Positions 7,967 to 16,909 of a stretch of 64,000 nucleotides of DNA are shown piece by piece. Source of the stretch: Trinickia sp. Y13 (GTDB lineage Bacteria; Pseudomonadota; Gammaproteobacteria; Burkholderiales; Burkholderiaceae). Numbering within the stretch: position 1 is the first letter of the stretch; each line of letters starts with the position of its first letter. A program made the position numbers and the translations under genes. Below the pieces are notes generated by a model. The model made no database searches and had not been told where the DNA came from. It saw only the letters and a list, made by a program, of their open reading frames with translations. The stretch covers positions 124,001-188,000 of the forward strand of contig NZ_JAKWFK010000002.1 in the NCBI RefSeq assembly GCF_029522115.1, in the 5' to 3' direction.

Positions 7967-9028
7967 TCAGCTGCGTCGGCGTAGCACGAACAGCACGCCT
8001 GCGACGAGGATGAACGCGCCGACGATCACCTTCTGCCAAGTGCTGGGCACGCCCACGAGAATCAGCGTGTTGTCCACGAGCGTAACGAGCGCGACGCCCA
8101 GCAGCGTGCCGAGCACGGTGCCGCTGCCGCCCGTGATGCGCGCGCCGCCGAGAATCACCGCGGCGATCACGTCGAGCTCGGAACCGACGAGATCGAACGG
8201 ATTGGCGAGCCGATTATTGGCGACATGCAAGATGCCCGCGATGCCGGCCAACATGCCCGTATAGCCGAATACGAACACATGCACGGCCCGCAGGTTGTAG
8301 CCGAGCCGCTCGGCAATCGCCAAGCTGCCGCCCATGGCGTAGACCGCCCGCCCTATCATCGTCCGGTTCAACAGCCACCAGGTGAGCGCCGCGGCGGCGA
8401 AGAGCGCGAGCACGGAGACGGGCAACACCGCATCGAGGCCGTCGACGGTGTGATAGGCCAACAACGGAATGCGGCCGAAACGATCCATGCTGTACGGGAT
8501 GTTCATGAAGAACGTCGTGCCGACGAACGTGAGCAAGATACCGCGGTAAAGATACTGCGTGCCGATCGTGACGATCAGCGAGGGCGCCTTCAAGCGATGC
8601 ACGAGCAAGCCATTGACGATCCCAAGCACGACGCCGCCGACCGCGCCCGCGAGCAGGATGAGCCAGAACGGCGCGGCGGGCCACCAAGCGAATACCGCTT
8701 TCGTGATCGAGTACATCGTCAGCGCCGCGATGGCAGTAAACGACACGTCGATGCCGCCCGCGGCGAGCACTACCAGCGTGCCTAGCGCGAACAGCGTCGT
8801 CGTCGTCGCCGAATGCAGCAGGTCGAACAGCGTCGCCCACTGCAGGAAGCGCGGGTTGAGCGCTGCCACCACGATGCAGGAGAGCACGATCAAGCCCGCA
8901 GGCAGCCATTCGGGGCGGCGCGCAAACTTCGTGCGCCAATCGGGCGGGCGGGGCCGCTCGGTCATTTCCGCTGTTTCGGTGGAGCGCATTGTCTGGTTCA
9001 TAGTCGCGAATCGTGACGCTTGGTTCAT
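7967..9028 (-). CDS. RbsC-type sugar ABC transporter permease (second of two)
   Basis: The 353-residue polytopic protein has about nine or ten transmembrane helices (the first near residues 45-62). It carries RbsC-family signatures such as AAGGIDVSFTAIAALT and the cytoplasmic segment NRTMIGRAVYAMGGSLAIAERLGYN. It forms the inner-membrane channel with the other permease of the operon (11776-12840), a heterodimeric arrangement known for AI-2 and rhamnose-type importers. It is the last gene of the operon, 24 bp after the ATPase. The N-terminus is uncertain: the ATGs at 9028 and 9001 both precede NQ codons, and neither has a clear ribosome-binding site. Confidence 0.88.
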   Translation of the reverse strand: MNQASRFATMNQTMRSTETAEMTERPRPPDWRTKFARRPEWLPAGLIVLSCIVVAALNPRFLQWATLFDLLHSATTTTLFALGTLVVLAAGGIDVSFTAIAALTMYSITKAVFAWWPAAPFWLILLAGAVGGVVLGIVNGLLVHRLKAPSLIVTIGTQYLYRGILLTFVGTTFFMNIPYSMDRFGRIPLLAYHTVDGLDAVLPVSVLALFAAAALTWWLLNRTMIGRAVYAMGGSLAIAERLGYNLRAVHVFVFGYTGMLAGIAGILHVANNRLANPFDLVGSELDVIAAVILGGARITGGSGTVLGTLLGVALVTLVDNTLILVGVPSTWQKVIVGAFILVAGVLFVLRRRS

Positions 9029-9052
9029 GTCGATGCCATGCCGCGGCGCATC

Positions 9053-10591
9053 TCAAGCCGCTTGTGCGAGCAGCGCGCGGTAAAGCTCGGCCTCGGTCAA
9101 TTCCGCCGCTCGGTACTCGCCGGTCACGCGGCCCTTGCTCATCATCAATATCCGGTCGCAGTTCTGCAGCAATTCGGGTAAATCGTCGCTGATCAGCACG
9201 ATGCCGATGCCGCGCGCCGACAGCCCCTGCATGATGCGATAGATGATGTCCTTCGAGCCCACGTCGACGCCCACCGTCGGCCCGTGCAGTATCAGCACGT
9301 GCGGATCGATCGCGAGCCAGCGGCCGATCAACACACGCTGTTGATTGCCGCCCGAGAGCGATTGCACGGGCTTGTCGATGTCCGGCGTGGCGATTTGCAG
9401 CTCCGCTACCGTACGCTCGGCAAGCTCGCGCGAGCGCTTGCCGTCGAGCTGGCCGAAGCGGTCGCGCAAGCTCGAGATCATCGCCGTCACGACGTTGTCG
9501 CGGATCGACTTGTCGAGAAACAGTCCTTCGCTCAAGCGGTCTTCGGGCACATAGCCGATGCGGTGCCGTTTGGCGTCGGCCGGCGTGGACAGTGCGATCG
9601 GCTGGCCGTCGAGCGTGATCGTCCCAGCGTCGGCGGGCGCGACGCCCGCGAGCGCGCGCGCGAGTTCGTTGCGGCCCGAATCGAGCAAGCCCGTCACGCC
9701 CAAAATCTCGCCGCGATGCAGCGAGAACGAGACGCCGCTGAAAAGCCGTCCGCGGCCGAGCCCGCGCACATCGAGCACGACGTCTGCCGCCTCGTGCTCT
9801 TGCGTTCTGTAACGCGTATGCGCAAGCTCGCGGCCCGTCATGAGCTCGCTCAGTTGCGCCTTCGTGTAGTTCGCGATCGGTCCTTGCGCCACCTTCTGCC
9901 CGTCGCGCAACACGATGACTTCACCACCGATCGCATAGCATTCGTCGAGCTTGTGGCTCACGAACAGCACCGTCACCCCTTGCGCGCGCAACGATGCCAA
10001 TACGGCGATCAAGTTCGCCACTTCCTTTTGCGTGAGCGAGGTCGTCGGCTCATCCATGATCACGAACTTCGCTTCGCTCGCAATGGCGCGCGCGATCGCG
10101 ACGAGTTGGCGCGTCGCCAACGGCAAGGCCTCGATCAGCGTCGCTTGAAACTCCAGGTCCGAGGGCAAGCCCACGGCTTCGAGGGCTCGCCCCGCCCTCT
10201 GCTGCAATGCGCGCCGATCGACGGTGCGAGCGAGACGCCCGTCGTGCTCGGCCAGTTCCGACGTGAGCGCGACGTTCTCCGCCACGCTCATGTTCGGCAG
10301 CAGCGACAAGTCTTGATAGACCGTTTCGATGCCCGCCGCGAGCGCCTCGAGCGGCGTGAGCCGCGCGTGACGTTTGCCTTCGATGACGAGCTCGCCTGCG
10401 TCCGGCGGCTGCGCGCCGGAAATGATCTTGATCAGCGTGCTCTTGCCGCAGCCGTTTTCGCCTAGCAAGTGATAGATCTGCCCGCGCACGAACGAAAGCG
10501 TGACGCCGCGCAGCGCATAGACGCCCGTGAAGCGCTTATGCACGTCGATCACTTGCAGCAAAAAATCCGAAGCACCGTTCTCGTCGCTCAT
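9053..10591 (-). CDS. RbsA-type double-ATPase subunit of sugar ABC importer
   Basis: Two ABC domains are fused in tandem (512 residues). The first has Walker A GENGCGKST, the segment LIEALPLATRQLVAIARAIA in place of a canonical signature, and Walker B FVIMDEPTTS. The second has the degenerate P-loop usual for this family (GLLDSGRNELA), a canonical LSGGNQQRVLIGRWL, and an altered Walker B reading LILHGPTVGVDVG. In that motif His and Gly replace the Asp-Glu of LDEPT, so the second site probably does not hydrolyse ATP. The start ATG of MSDENG has GAAGAG seven bases upstream. Frame-consistent codons further upstream are less well placed. It energises import with the flanking permeases and binding protein. 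Confidence 0.92.
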   Translation of the reverse strand: MSDENGASDFLLQVIDVHKRFTGVYALRGVTLSFVRGQIYHLLGENGCGKSTLIKIISGAQPPDAGELVIEGKRHARLTPLEALAAGIETVYQDLSLLPNMSVAENVALTSELAEHDGRLARTVDRRALQQRAGRALEAVGLPSDLEFQATLIEALPLATRQLVAIARAIASEAKFVIMDEPTTSLTQKEVANLIAVLASLRAQGVTVLFVSHKLDECYAIGGEVIVLRDGQKVAQGPIANYTKAQLSELMTGRELAHTRYRTQEHEAADVVLDVRGLGRGRLFSGVSFSLHRGEILGVTGLLDSGRNELARALAGVAPADAGTITLDGQPIALSTPADAKRHRIGYVPEDRLSEGLFLDKSIRDNVVTAMISSLRDRFGQLDGKRSRELAERTVAELQIATPDIDKPVQSLSGGNQQRVLIGRWLAIDPHVLILHGPTVGVDVGSKDIIYRIMQGLSARGIGIVLISDDLPELLQNCDRILMMSKGRVTGEYRAAELTEAELYRALLAQAA

Positions 10592-10633
10592 CGTCATGCT
10601 CTTCGCCCGCAAAGAATCCAACCGCCGCCCGGC

Positions 10634-10656
10634 GCGCGCGGCGCATAGCCGCGCGC
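10634..10656 (-). promoter_or_regulatory. Strong stem-loop after the binding-protein gene
   Basis: GCGCGCGGC (10634-10642) and GCCGCGCGC (10648-10656) form a 9-bp all-GC stem with a five-base loop. It lies in the 75-bp gap between the binding-protein gene and the ATPase gene. Such hairpins commonly stabilise the upstream mRNA segment so that binding protein exceeds membrane subunits. This role is inferred from position. Confidence 0.5.
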
Positions 10657-10666
10657 CTGCCGCCGT

Positions 10667-11671
10667 TTAGAAGTTGTACTGCTTGTAGTTCGACTTATCG
10701 ACGCTGACCCAGCCTTGTCCGCGCACGATCACGCCCTTGCCGGGCCCCTTCGTCACGGTCACTTTTTCGTAGCCGGGCAGGCCGAGGTTCGCGCCGTTCT
10801 GCACCGTCTTGCCGTCGAGCAGCATCTTCGCGATCTTGTTCATCGCCTCTCCGGCGAGCTTCGGATCCCAGAAGGCGATGCCGTTGATCGCGCCGCTTTC
10901 GAGGAATTTGCCTGCTTCGGTGGGCAGGCCCGTGCCATAGACGCACACTTTGCCGACGAGACCGGCTTCTTCGACAGCGCGGCCGATACCGAGCACGTCG
11001 AGCGAAGACGAGCCTTGGAAGCCCTTGATGTCCGGGTGCTTGCGCAGCACTTCCTTCGCCTGCTGGTAGGCGTGCTCGCCGTCGTTATTGGTCTCGATGT
11101 TGGTTTCGACTAGCTGCATCTTCGGGTACTTCTTCTTCGCATTGTCGATGCCGCCGTCGGCCCACTGCACTTGCGAGCGGCTGCCGAGCGAGCCGACGAA
11201 CGTGGCCCATTTGCCGTCCTGATGCATGCAGCTAGCCAAGCGGTCGTTGAGCGCCGCGCCATAGGCGCTGTTGTCGAACGCTTCGACGTCGACCATCGTG
11301 TTCTTCTCGTTGTCGGCCTCGTGCGTGACGACCTTGATGCCGCGGTCCATGGCCTTCTTCAGCGCAGGCTCGAGCGTCGGCGGATCGTACGGGACGACAG
11401 CGATCGCACTGACTTTCTTGGCGATCAAGTCCTCGATGATCTTCAGTTGCTGCGCGGCATCGGCCTGACCCGGTCCGGTCTGGTAGGTCGTGACGCCGGG
11501 GTTTTGTTTGGCGAATTCCTTGACGCCTTCGTCCATTCGATTGAACCAGCTGATGCCGGTCACCTTCACGACCGTGACGATCGTTTGATTGGTCGCCGCC
11601 TGCGCGGCGAACACGACGCCCGCGCCGAGCGCGCAAGCCGCGAGCGCGAGGCTCGTTCGTTTCAGCTTCAT
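10667..11671 (-). CDS. Periplasmic sugar-binding protein of ABC importer
   Basis: This 334-residue precursor has a clear Sec signal peptide (KRTSLALAACALGAGVVFAAQA) followed by a type I periplasmic-binding fold. Characteristic segments are DAAQQLKIIEDLIAKKVSAI and AVVPYDPPTLEPALKKAMDRG. It belongs to the RbsB/RhaS/LsrB cluster, a group often annotated as autoinducer-2 or rhamnose binding. The neighbouring catabolic genes instead argue for a deoxyribose-like pentose. The ATG at 11671 is preferred because AAGGAG lies nine bases upstream. A TTG two codons earlier sits too close to the same site. Confidence 0.9.
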   Translation of the reverse strand: MKLKRTSLALAACALGAGVVFAAQAATNQTIVTVVKVTGISWFNRMDEGVKEFAKQNPGVTTYQTGPGQADAAQQLKIIEDLIAKKVSAIAVVPYDPPTLEPALKKAMDRGIKVVTHEADNEKNTMVDVEAFDNSAYGAALNDRLASCMHQDGKWATFVGSLGSRSQVQWADGGIDNAKKKYPKMQLVETNIETNNDGEHAYQQAKEVLRKHPDIKGFQGSSSLDVLGIGRAVEEAGLVGKVCVYGTGLPTEAGKFLESGAINGIAFWDPKLAGEAMNKIAKMLLDGKTVQNGANLGLPGYEKVTVTKGPGKGVIVRGQGWVSVDKSNYKQYNF

Positions 11672-11775
11672 CTGCAATGTCTCCTTCCCCGCCCCTTGTT
11701 TGCGCTGACGGACGCCCGAGGCCAGATGTCCGCCGACTACCGAACCCGCTATAGCGGCTTACCGCGCCGCCCGAT

Positions 11776-12840
11776 TCACCGTCCGCCCGATCCGCTTTTG
11801 CCGGGCTCGCCGCCGTGCGGCTTGTCCGCGCGCGCGAGACCGAAGATCGCCCGCAGTTGGCCGCCGCCCGAGAATGCGAGCGAGGCCAGCAGCAGGAAGC
11901 CCCATGTGCAGTCGCCGAAGAACTGGGACACGTTGAGCAGATTGAACAGACTCGAAAGCAGTTGCAGGACCGTGGCGGCAAAGAACACGCACACGATGCG
12001 GCCATAGCCGCCGGCCGGATTGACGCCGCCCATGACGGCGATGAGGATTGCGATCAACAAGTACGAATTGCCGTAATCCCATTTCGCGCTGAGCGTGTGC
12101 GAAACGCTTACCAGCCCTGCGAGCGAGGCCAGCACGCCGCATATCGTGTAGGTGGCGATCAGCATGCGCTCGCGGCCAATGCCGGCATAGAACGCGGCGC
12201 GCTGGTTCGTGCCCATCAAGTAAAGCCTCAAGCCGAACGGCGTGCGCTTCAGCAGCCAGCCAAGGATCAGCACAGCCGCGATGAAGATGCAAAACGAGAT
12301 CGGGACATCGAAGACGGTGCCGTTGCCGATGTCCGCGAGCGGTTCGACGTAGTCGACGTGCACCGAAGCGCCGTTGCTCAGCGCCACCGCAATCCCGGTG
12401 AAAAGGAGCTGCGTGCCGAGCGTGGCGAGGATTGGCGTGAGCCGCAGCCGCGCGATGATCAACCCGTTGATCATGCCGCCGATGAAGCCCATCGCCACCA
12501 CGATCGTGCAAAAGAGCGTCGTGTAGAGCACCGGCGAATCGTCGCCGCTAATCCATTTGGGGACGACGAGCGCGGCGATCATGCCGGATAGATTAGCGAG
12601 CCCCACGCCCGACAGATCGATGCCGCCGTTGCCCGAAAGCATCGACAGCATGATGCCGAGCGCAAGCAGACCGACCTCGGGCAGTTGCGAGCCCATCGAT
12701 TGAAGGTTATCGATCGACACGAATTGACCGTGCGAAAGCCACACGGCCACGACCACCACGAGCACGTTGACGCCCAGCAGAAAGTTCAACTGCCGGTCGC
12801 CGAACCAACCGGCGAGAACGAACGAGCTTTTCCCTTTCAT
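11776..12840 (-). CDS. RbsC-type sugar ABC transporter permease (first of two)
   Basis: This 354-residue polytopic protein shows the family features GNGGIDLSGVGLANLSG and GTNQRAAFYAGIGRERM, with about nine transmembrane helices. It differs strongly from the permease at 7967-9028, so the two probably form a heterodimer rather than being a recent duplication. It is followed after about 100 bp by the binding-protein gene. The last 20 residues are Gly/Lys/Ser-rich and cytoplasmic. Confidence 0.88.
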   Translation of the reverse strand: MKGKSSFVLAGWFGDRQLNFLLGVNVLVVVVAVWLSHGQFVSIDNLQSMGSQLPEVGLLALGIMLSMLSGNGGIDLSGVGLANLSGMIAALVVPKWISGDDSPVLYTTLFCTIVVAMGFIGGMINGLIIARLRLTPILATLGTQLLFTGIAVALSNGASVHVDYVEPLADIGNGTVFDVPISFCIFIAAVLILGWLLKRTPFGLRLYLMGTNQRAAFYAGIGRERMLIATYTICGVLASLAGLVSVSHTLSAKWDYGNSYLLIAILIAVMGGVNPAGGYGRIVCVFFAATVLQLLSSLFNLLNVSQFFGDCTWGFLLLASLAFSGGGQLRAIFGLARADKPHGGEPGKSGSGGR

Positions 12841-12856
12841 AAGCGATGCCTTTATT

Positions 12857-12877
12857 CGTGATGCGTGATGCGTGATG
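12857..12877. repeat. Heptamer tandem repeat CGTGATG x3
   Basis: Three perfect copies of CGTGATG (12857-12877) followed by a partial unit CGATG. The repeat lies in the 149-bp gap between ribokinase and permease genes, just upstream of the permease start. It may alter permease translation or spacing if copy number varies by slippage. Confidence 0.6.
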
Positions 12878-12989
12878 CGATGCCTGAGCCGATGCCGCTA
12901 GCCGCTCCGGCCGGCGCTTGCGCCATGCTTACCGCAACGCAAGTCGTCCTATGCAGATCCCACCTTGACGCTGCAACGCCTCCCGGCCG

Positions 12990-13934
12990 TCACGCGGAAG
13001 CAGAAACGGCAGCGCCCGCGCCGATCAGCGCATTGACCTCGCTCAAGCGCGGCATCGACGGCGCCGTGCCCGGACGGGTGACCGAAATGCCCGCGAGCGC
13101 GCAGCCGAAACGCACCGCGGCGAGCGGGTTCTCGCCACGGGCAAGCGCCGCGGCGAATCCGCCCGTGAAACCGTCGCCGGCGCCGGCCGTCTCGATCACC
13201 GGCCCGCAGCGATAGGCCGGCACGAGTTCCGATTGCGCGCGCGAATGCAGCAGCGCGCCCGCTTCGCCCAAGGTCACGATCACCGTTCGCACGCCTTTCG
13301 CAAGCAGCACCTCGGCGGCGCGGCGCGCGTCGTCGGGCGAAGCGATCTCGATGCCCGTGAGCGCGGCCGCTTCGGTCTCGTTCGGCGTGATGTAATCGCA
13401 CAGCGTAAAAATGTCGTCGGGCAGCGGTAGCGCGGGCGCGGGATTGAGTACCGTCGTCACCCCATGCTTGCGCGCGAGTTCCAACCCCCGGCGCGCCGCC
13501 GCGACCGGCTGCTCCAATTGCGTGACGAACACCTGCGCGGCGGCGATATCCGCTTCGATCGCCTCCGCGTCGGCCGGGCCGAGCGTGCCGGCTGCACCCG
13601 CGGCGACGATGATCGCGTTGGAGCCGGTTGCGGCGTCCACGAAGATATGCGCGGCGCCCGTTGCCATGCCGTCGACGACGGTGGCGCGCGCCGTGATGCC
13701 TTCGGCCTGCCAGGTCTCGCGGGCGATCGCACCGAAGGCGTCGTCGCCCAAGCGGGTGCAGAACACCACATCGGCGCCGGAGCGAGCGGCGGCAACCGCT
13801 TGGTTCGAGCCTTTCCCGCCGGGCCCCATCGCGAACGCGGAACCCGCGATGGTCTCGCCGATCACGGGCATGCGCTCCGCCCGGAACGCGAGATCGGTCA
13901 CGTAGATGCCTAGGATGACGACGCGCCCGTTCAT
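12990..13934 (-). CDS. PfkB-family ribokinase / deoxyribokinase
   Basis: The 314-residue sugar kinase has the N-terminal PfkB signature GPGGKGSNQAVAAARSGADV (residues 38-57) and the C-terminal catalytic motif AGAGDGFTGG with its catalytic Asp. It phosphorylates the O5 of a pentose with ATP in the cytoplasm. Beside deoC, the expected substrate is 2-deoxy-D-ribose, giving deoxyribose 5-phosphate, although ribose cannot be excluded from sequence. The usual DTTGAGD reads ETAGAGD here. It starts 3 bp after the FucU-like gene and is followed by the permease. Confidence 0.88.
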   Translation of the reverse strand: MNGRVVILGIYVTDLAFRAERMPVIGETIAGSAFAMGPGGKGSNQAVAAARSGADVVFCTRLGDDAFGAIARETWQAEGITARATVVDGMATGAAHIFVDAATGSNAIIVAAGAAGTLGPADAEAIEADIAAAQVFVTQLEQPVAAARRGLELARKHGVTTVLNPAPALPLPDDIFTLCDYITPNETEAAALTGIEIASPDDARRAAEVLLAKGVRTVIVTLGEAGALLHSRAQSELVPAYRCGPVIETAGAGDGFTGGFAAALARGENPLAAVRFGCALAGISVTRPGTAPSMPRLSEVNALIGAGAAVSASA

Positions 13935-13937
13935 CGA

Positions 13938-14426
13938 TCAGCCTCCCGTGCGCGCGCCGCCGGCGTCGAGCGGCGCATCGGGAGCGAGGATGACGCCTTT
14001 GGTGAAGATGAAGCAGCCGTAGCCGCGCGTCTCCCCCGTGGCGATGACGCAGTACGCTTTGCGCGCGCGTGCGTAGAAGGCATGCCGTTCGATCGACGCG
14101 AACGGCACCGGGCGGTTTTCGGCGTGGTCGACTTCCCGTTGCGCCTCGCGCTGCACGGTAGGCAGCGCCTGAGGATCGCCAACCACCTCCATTCGCATCG
14201 CCGGCGCTTCGACATACGTGTCGAGCGGCAGCACCGAGAGCACGGCGCGCACGGCGCGGGCCGAATCGACGCCATCCATGCGCAGCAGCTTGCCGGTGAC
14301 GGTTGCCCGCGCAACCGAGTCGGCCGGGAAGTTGGCGTCGCAAATCACGACTTCATCGCCATGGCCCATCGCGCGCAGCGCGTGCAGGATGTCGGCGTTC
14401 AAAAGCGGGTCGAGGTTCTTCAGCAC
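13938..14426 (-). CDS. RbsD/FucU-family sugar mutarotase
   Basis: The 162-residue protein begins LKNLDPLLNADILHALRAMG and continues HGDEVVICDANFPADS. The conserved His-Gly-Asp and the later motif FYARARKAYCVIATGE match the FucU branch of the RbsD/FucU family. These enzymes interconvert anomers or pyranose and furanose forms so that imported sugar reaches the form the kinase uses. The start is a GTG at 14426 with GGAG five bases upstream. It is tightly coupled to the kinase gene (3-bp gap). Confidence 0.88.
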   Translation of the reverse strand: MLKNLDPLLNADILHALRAMGHGDEVVICDANFPADSVARATVTGKLLRMDGVDSARAVRAVLSVLPLDTYVEAPAMRMEVVGDPQALPTVQREAQREVDHAENRPVPFASIERHAFYARARKAYCVIATGETRGYGCFIFTKGVILAPDAPLDAGGARTGG

Positions 14427-14507
14427 AGTGTCTCCATGAGTCGTTATCGGGTTCCGTCGTGCGCCAGAGGCGGCCGCGCTCGCATCGCTCCCTGCGCGGC
14501 GCCACGG

Positions 14508-16898
14508 TCAGTCGCCGTACGGAATCCAAATATTCTTCACTTGCGCCGCTTGACGCAAGAAGGCAATTCCCTCGCTCGTGCGTTCGAACCAGTCGATCCG
14601 GCGCCCGTAGTCGACGAACGTGCGCTTGAGATTGCCGATCGATTCACGCTCCACCAAGGTGGAATCGGCCGCGCGGCCGAAGCACCACAGCGCGTCGACG
14701 TCGTCGTGCTTGGCGAGCGTGGCAAGCAACGCATCGCGCGCGCCGGTGACGATGTTCAGCGCACCGGCGGGCACATCGGACGTTTCGACGACTTGATAAA
14801 GGTCGGTCGCCGTCAGCGGCGCAGTCTCGCTCGGCAGCACGACCACACGGTTGCCAAGGGCCAGCGCGGGCGCGACGAGCGAAATCAGCGCCAGCAGCGG
14901 CGCTTCGTCGGGGCAGGCGATGCCGACGACGCCGAGCGGCTCGTGCATCGCCAAGGCGACGCCTCGCAGCGGCGGCGTATGGACGGCGCCGTCGAACTTG
15001 TCGGCCCATGCGGCGTAGGTAAAGAGCCGGGAGATCGAGGCTTGCACCTCCCGCTGCGCGGCATTTGCATCGCATTCGGTGCGCCGCATCAGCTGCCGCG
15101 CGAACTCGTCGGCTCGCGCCGATAGGTTCTCGGCGAGGTAATAGAGCACTTGGGCGCGCGCGTGCGCGTTCATCTGCGGCCACTTGACGGCGCTTCGCGC
15201 CGCGGCCACGGCATCGCGCACGTCCTTGCGGTTGCCGTCGGCCACTTCGCCCACGCGCGCGCCGCTCGGCGCATAGACCGCGCGCGCACTGCCGCCGTCG
15301 GCGCGCGCTTGTTTGCCGCCAATGAACAGCTTTGCCGTCCGGTCGATCGGATCGAGACTAGCCATGGGCTCGGCCAAGCCGCCGCCGAGCGGCCGCTCCG
15401 CTGCCTCGCGCAATGCGCCCTTACCCCAGCCGACCGGCTTCAGATACTCGTAGACGCCCTCGCGGCCGCCTTCGCGGCCATAGCCCGACTCGCGATAGCC
15501 GCCAAAGCCTACGCTCGCGTCGAACAGGTTCGTCGCATTGACCCAAACGACACCGCAAGCCAGTTGCGGCGCGATATCGAGCGCGCGGCCGATGGTCTCG
15601 CTCCACACGCTCGCCGCCAAGCCGTAGCGCGTGTTGTTGGCGAGCGCGACGGCCTCGTCGGGCGTGCGAAAGCTCATCGTCGTCAGCACCGGCCCGAAGA
15701 TCTCCTCCTGGGCGAGCGTGCTCGACGGCGCAACGTTCGTCACTAGCGTGGGCGGATAGTACGAACCGCCCGCGCCAGGCAGCGCGACTTCGTGCGGCTG
15801 CCAAATCTCGCACCCCTCGCGCCGCCCGGCTTCGACCAGCGATTCGATGCGCGCCAATTGAACCGGATCGACGATCGCCGCCATGTCGATCGCCTTGTCG
15901 AGCGACGTGCCCACGCGCAGCGTGGCCATACGTCGCTTGAGCTTGGCGATGAAGCGATCTTCGACGCCTTCCTGCACGAGCAAGCGCGAGCCCGCGCAGC
16001 ACACTTGCCCTTGGTTGAACCAAATCGCGTCGACCACGCCCTCGACCGCGCCGTCCAGATCCGCGTCATCGAACACGATGAACGGCGATTTGCCGCCAAG
16101 TTCCAAAGTCAACGATTTGCCCGAACCTGCCGTGGCCGCGCGAATGGCGCGACCGACTTCGGTCGAACCCGTGAAGGCGATCTTGTCGACGCCGGGATGC
16201 TCGACGAGCGCCGCGCCCGTGCGGCCGTCACCGGTGACGACGTTGAGCACGCCGTCGGGCAAACCCGCTTGCTTGGCCAGTTCGGCGAAAAGCAGCGCGG
16301 TGAGCGGCGTGTATTCGGCAGGCTTGAGCACGACGCAATTGCCGAGCGCGATTGCGGGCGCGACTTTCCATGCGAGCATCAGCAGCGGAAAATTCCACGG
16401 CACGATCTGGCCGATGACGCCAAGCGGCGCCCACCCGGCGAACTCGGTCTCTTGCAACTGCGCCCAGCCCGCGTGGTGCAAGAAATGCCGCGCGACGAGC
16501 GGCACGTCGATGTCGCGGGTCTCGCGAATCGGCTTGCCGTTATCGAGCGCTTCGAGCACGGCGAACACGCGGCTGTGCCGCTGCACCATGCGCGCGAGCG
16601 CGTACAGATGCCGTGCGCGCTGCGCGCCGCCCGCGGCAAGCCAGCCCGGTTGCGCCGCGCGCGCCGCTGCAACGGCGGCATCGATATCGGCCGCGCCGCC
16701 TTGTGCGACTTCAGCCAGCGGTTCGCCCGTGGCCGGCGCGTGCACGGCAAACCGCTCGCCCGAGGCGCTCGCGCGCCATTGCCCGCCGATGAAATGACCG
16801 AACGCGGCATCGTGCTGGCTCAGCCAGTCGCGTGCCGCTCGATCGTCCTCGGGGGCAGGTGCGTAATCCATCGTCTCGAAGTATTCGGCAACGCTCAT
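14508..16898 (-). CDS. ALDH16-type double-domain aldehyde dehydrogenase
   Basis: The 796-residue protein contains one complete aldehyde dehydrogenase domain. Its catalytic residues are Asn169 (PWNFP), Glu266 (LELGGKSP) and Cys300 (GQVCCAGSR). From about residue 495 a second ALDH-like domain follows (LFIGGKQARAD...). That domain keeps the cofactor-domain outline but has CPDE where PWNF is expected, and it ends before any catalytic Cys region. This is the architecture of the ALDH16 family, roughly 300 residues longer than ordinary dehydrogenases. In this operon it most likely oxidises the acetaldehyde released by DeoC to acetate with NAD+. The open frame runs on to 17822, but that part is antisense-frame overlap with deoC. 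The ATG of MSVAEYFE, 11 bp after the deoC stop, is the true start. Confidence 0.9.
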   Translation of the reverse strand: MSVAEYFETMDYAPAPEDDRAARDWLSQHDAAFGHFIGGQWRASASGERFAVHAPATGEPLAEVAQGGAADIDAAVAAARAAQPGWLAAGGAQRARHLYALARMVQRHSRVFAVLEALDNGKPIRETRDIDVPLVARHFLHHAGWAQLQETEFAGWAPLGVIGQIVPWNFPLLMLAWKVAPAIALGNCVVLKPAEYTPLTALLFAELAKQAGLPDGVLNVVTGDGRTGAALVEHPGVDKIAFTGSTEVGRAIRAATAGSGKSLTLELGGKSPFIVFDDADLDGAVEGVVDAIWFNQGQVCCAGSRLLVQEGVEDRFIAKLKRRMATLRVGTSLDKAIDMAAIVDPVQLARIESLVEAGRREGCEIWQPHEVALPGAGGSYYPPTLVTNVAPSSTLAQEEIFGPVLTTMSFRTPDEAVALANNTRYGLAASVWSETIGRALDIAPQLACGVVWVNATNLFDASVGFGGYRESGYGREGGREGVYEYLKPVGWGKGALREAAERPLGGGLAEPMASLDPIDRTAKLFIGGKQARADGGSARAVYAPSGARVGEVADGNRKDVRDAVAAARSAVKWPQMNAHARAQVLYYLAENLSARADEFARQLMRRTECDANAAQREVQASISRLFTYAAWADKFDGAVHTPPLRGVALAMHEPLGVVGIACPDEAPLLALISLVAPALALGNRVVVLPSETAPLTATDLYQVVETSDVPAGALNIVTGARDALLATLAKHDDVDALWCFGRAADSTLVERESIGNLKRTFVDYGRRIDWFERTSEGIAFLRQAAQVKNIWIPYGD

Positions 16899-16909
16899 CG
16901 TGAATGTGC

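Noticed and set aside
9284-10465. 393-residue plus-strand frame over the ABC ATPase gene
   Set aside because: Antisense to an unmistakable RbsA-type gene and lacking any protein-like features.
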